Assembly (NCBI GenBank): GCA_022717655.1
Contig: JAIIAN010000163.1
Span: 1 to 6,771, forward strand
Direction: 5' to 3'
DNA from: Bacillota bacterium
Lineage (GTDB): Bacteria > Bacillota > Clostridia > Lachnospirales > Lachnospiraceae
Length of the DNA stretch: 6,771 bases
Every line of letters starts with the position of its first letter. Within the stretch, counting starts at the first letter, position 1. Below the pieces are notes generated by a model, which was not told where the DNA came from, did not search any database, and saw only the letters and a list, made by a program, of their open reading frames with translations. A program made the position numbers and the translations under genes. This document shows, piece by piece, positions 5,958 through 6,771 of this stretch.

Positions 5958-6771
5958 ATGGCAAAGAAGAAAGTAGTAGTTGCATTAGGACACAAGGCAT
6001 TAGGTACTACATTACCGGAACAGAAAAGTGCAGTAAAGAAAACCGCTGCGATTATCGCAGATTTAGTAGAAGCAGGTGCAGAACTGGTCATCACTCATAG
6101 TAATGCACCACAGGTTGGTATGATTCATACCGCAATGAATGAATTTGGAAAGGTACATCCGGACTATACCGCAGTTCCAATGTCTGTCTGCTCAGCGATG
6201 AGCCAGGGATATATTGGATATGATATTCAAAATGCAATCCGTGCAGAACTGCTTCGACGTGGTATTTTTAAACCGGTCAGCACCATTATCACACAGGTTA
6301 CAGTTGACCCGTATGACGATGCATTCCATGAACCGGTAAAAGTCATTGGACGAGTTCTGACCGAAGAAGAGGCAGAATTAGAAGAACAGAAAGGAAACTA
6401 CGTCACAAAAGTAGAAGGCGGTTACAGACGAATTGTGGCAGCTCCAAAACCACAGGACGTAGTGGAAATCGATGCAATCCGTACACTTTCCGATGCAGGT
6501 CAGATTGTAATTGCCTGTGGAGGCGGTGGAATTCCGGTATTAGAACAGCAGGCATCCTTAAATGGAGCAAGTGCGGTAATCGAAAAAGACTTAGTCAGTG
6601 GAAAACTGGCAGAACTCTTAGATGCTGAGGAACTTTTAATTCTTACAAGTGTTGAAAAAGTTTCCTTAAATTATCAGTCTGATAAAGAAGAAAAGATTGA
6701 AAGAATGGATGTTGAAACTGCAAAGAAATACATGCAGGAAAATCAGTTTGGAGCATCCACAATGCTTCCAA
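5958..6771 (+). CDS. arcC: Carbamate kinase family protein, 3' end outside the window
   Basis: Members of this amino acid kinase family transfer phosphate between carbamoyl phosphate and ADP, usually making ATP at the end of arginine, agmatine or ureide breakdown in the cytoplasm. The window shows 271 codons with no stop; the usual length is about 310, so roughly 40 residues are missing. Family landmarks: MSVCSAMSQGYIGYDIQNAIRAEL (in two parts, 75-98), TQVTVDPYDDAF (112-123), K128 in PVKVIG, APKPQD (162-167), CGGGGIPV (187-194), VIEKD with K210, and GASTMLP (265-271). Its wording around 75-110 is close to the E. coli carbamate kinase-like YqeA, as I recall it. Oddly, the N-terminal GGNA loop reads GHKA (11-14), HGNGPQVG reads HSNAPQVG (47-54), and the usual GRGWR-type loop reads EGGYRR (153-158). 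Altered kinetics or another substrate is possible. The start is supported by AAAGGGG at 5941-5947, ten bases before the ATG. Codon use resembles the neighbours, so there is no sign of recent transfer. Confidence 0.9.
   Translation, partial: MAKKKVVVALGHKALGTTLPEQKSAVKKTAAIIADLVEAGAELVITHSNAPQVGMIHTAMNEFGKVHPDYTAVPMSVCSAMSQGYIGYDIQNAIRAELLRRGIFKPVSTIITQVTVDPYDDAFHEPVKVIGRVLTEEEAELEEQKGNYVTKVEGGYRRIVAAPKPQDVVEIDAIRTLSDAGQIVIACGGGGIPVLEQQASLNGASAVIEKDLVSGKLAELLDAEELLILTSVEKVSLNYQSDKEEKIERMDVETAKKYMQENQFGASTMLP

Overview
The window looks like chromosomal DNA from a low-GC Clostridia member of the Firmicutes, most likely Lachnospiraceae. This is an inference from AT-rich intergenic DNA, consensus-like sigma-A promoters, strong AGGAGG-type ribosome binding sites, a tRNA gene with no encoded CCA, and Bacillus/Clostridium-type CarB and UppP proteins. 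No mobile element, CRISPR array or rRNA is visible.

Layout: a leftward tRNA-Leu(CAG) gene (12-95) has its own promoter. It is divided from the rightward carAB operon by a 338-bp AT-rich intergenic region, which holds the tRNA promoter, an extended -10 promoter for carA and an unusually long carA leader (about 210 nt). carA (434-1507) and carB (1507-4707) overlap by one base and encode the two subunits of glutamine-dependent carbamoyl-phosphate synthetase. A strong terminator follows carB. Next comes uppP (4827-5669), an integral-membrane undecaprenyl-diphosphatase. A 288-bp intergenic region then contains what looks like a complete small transcription unit: a -10 box, a stem-loop, a run of six C and a terminator with a GUAA loop (about 5769-5840). 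The promoter for the last gene follows it. That gene is a carbamate kinase family protein (5958 to beyond 6771) cut off by the window end.

How the genes relate: CarAB makes carbamoyl phosphate for pyrimidine and arginine synthesis, and carbamate kinase normally consumes carbamoyl phosphate to make ATP, so a maker and a possible user of one metabolite lie within 1.3 kb. They are separated by uppP, two terminators and at least one separate promoter, so they are probably regulated independently. UppP recycles the lipid carrier of cell-wall synthesis and has no evident link to the others.

The parts most worth a second look are the candidate small RNA or attenuator at 5769-5840, and the carbamate kinase homologue. 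In the latter, the two glycine-rich active-site motifs usual in the family (GGNA and HGNGPQVG) read GHKA and HSNAPQVG. Several short perfect or near-perfect dyads next to promoters could be operators. Most of the sequence is otherwise ordinary housekeeping DNA.
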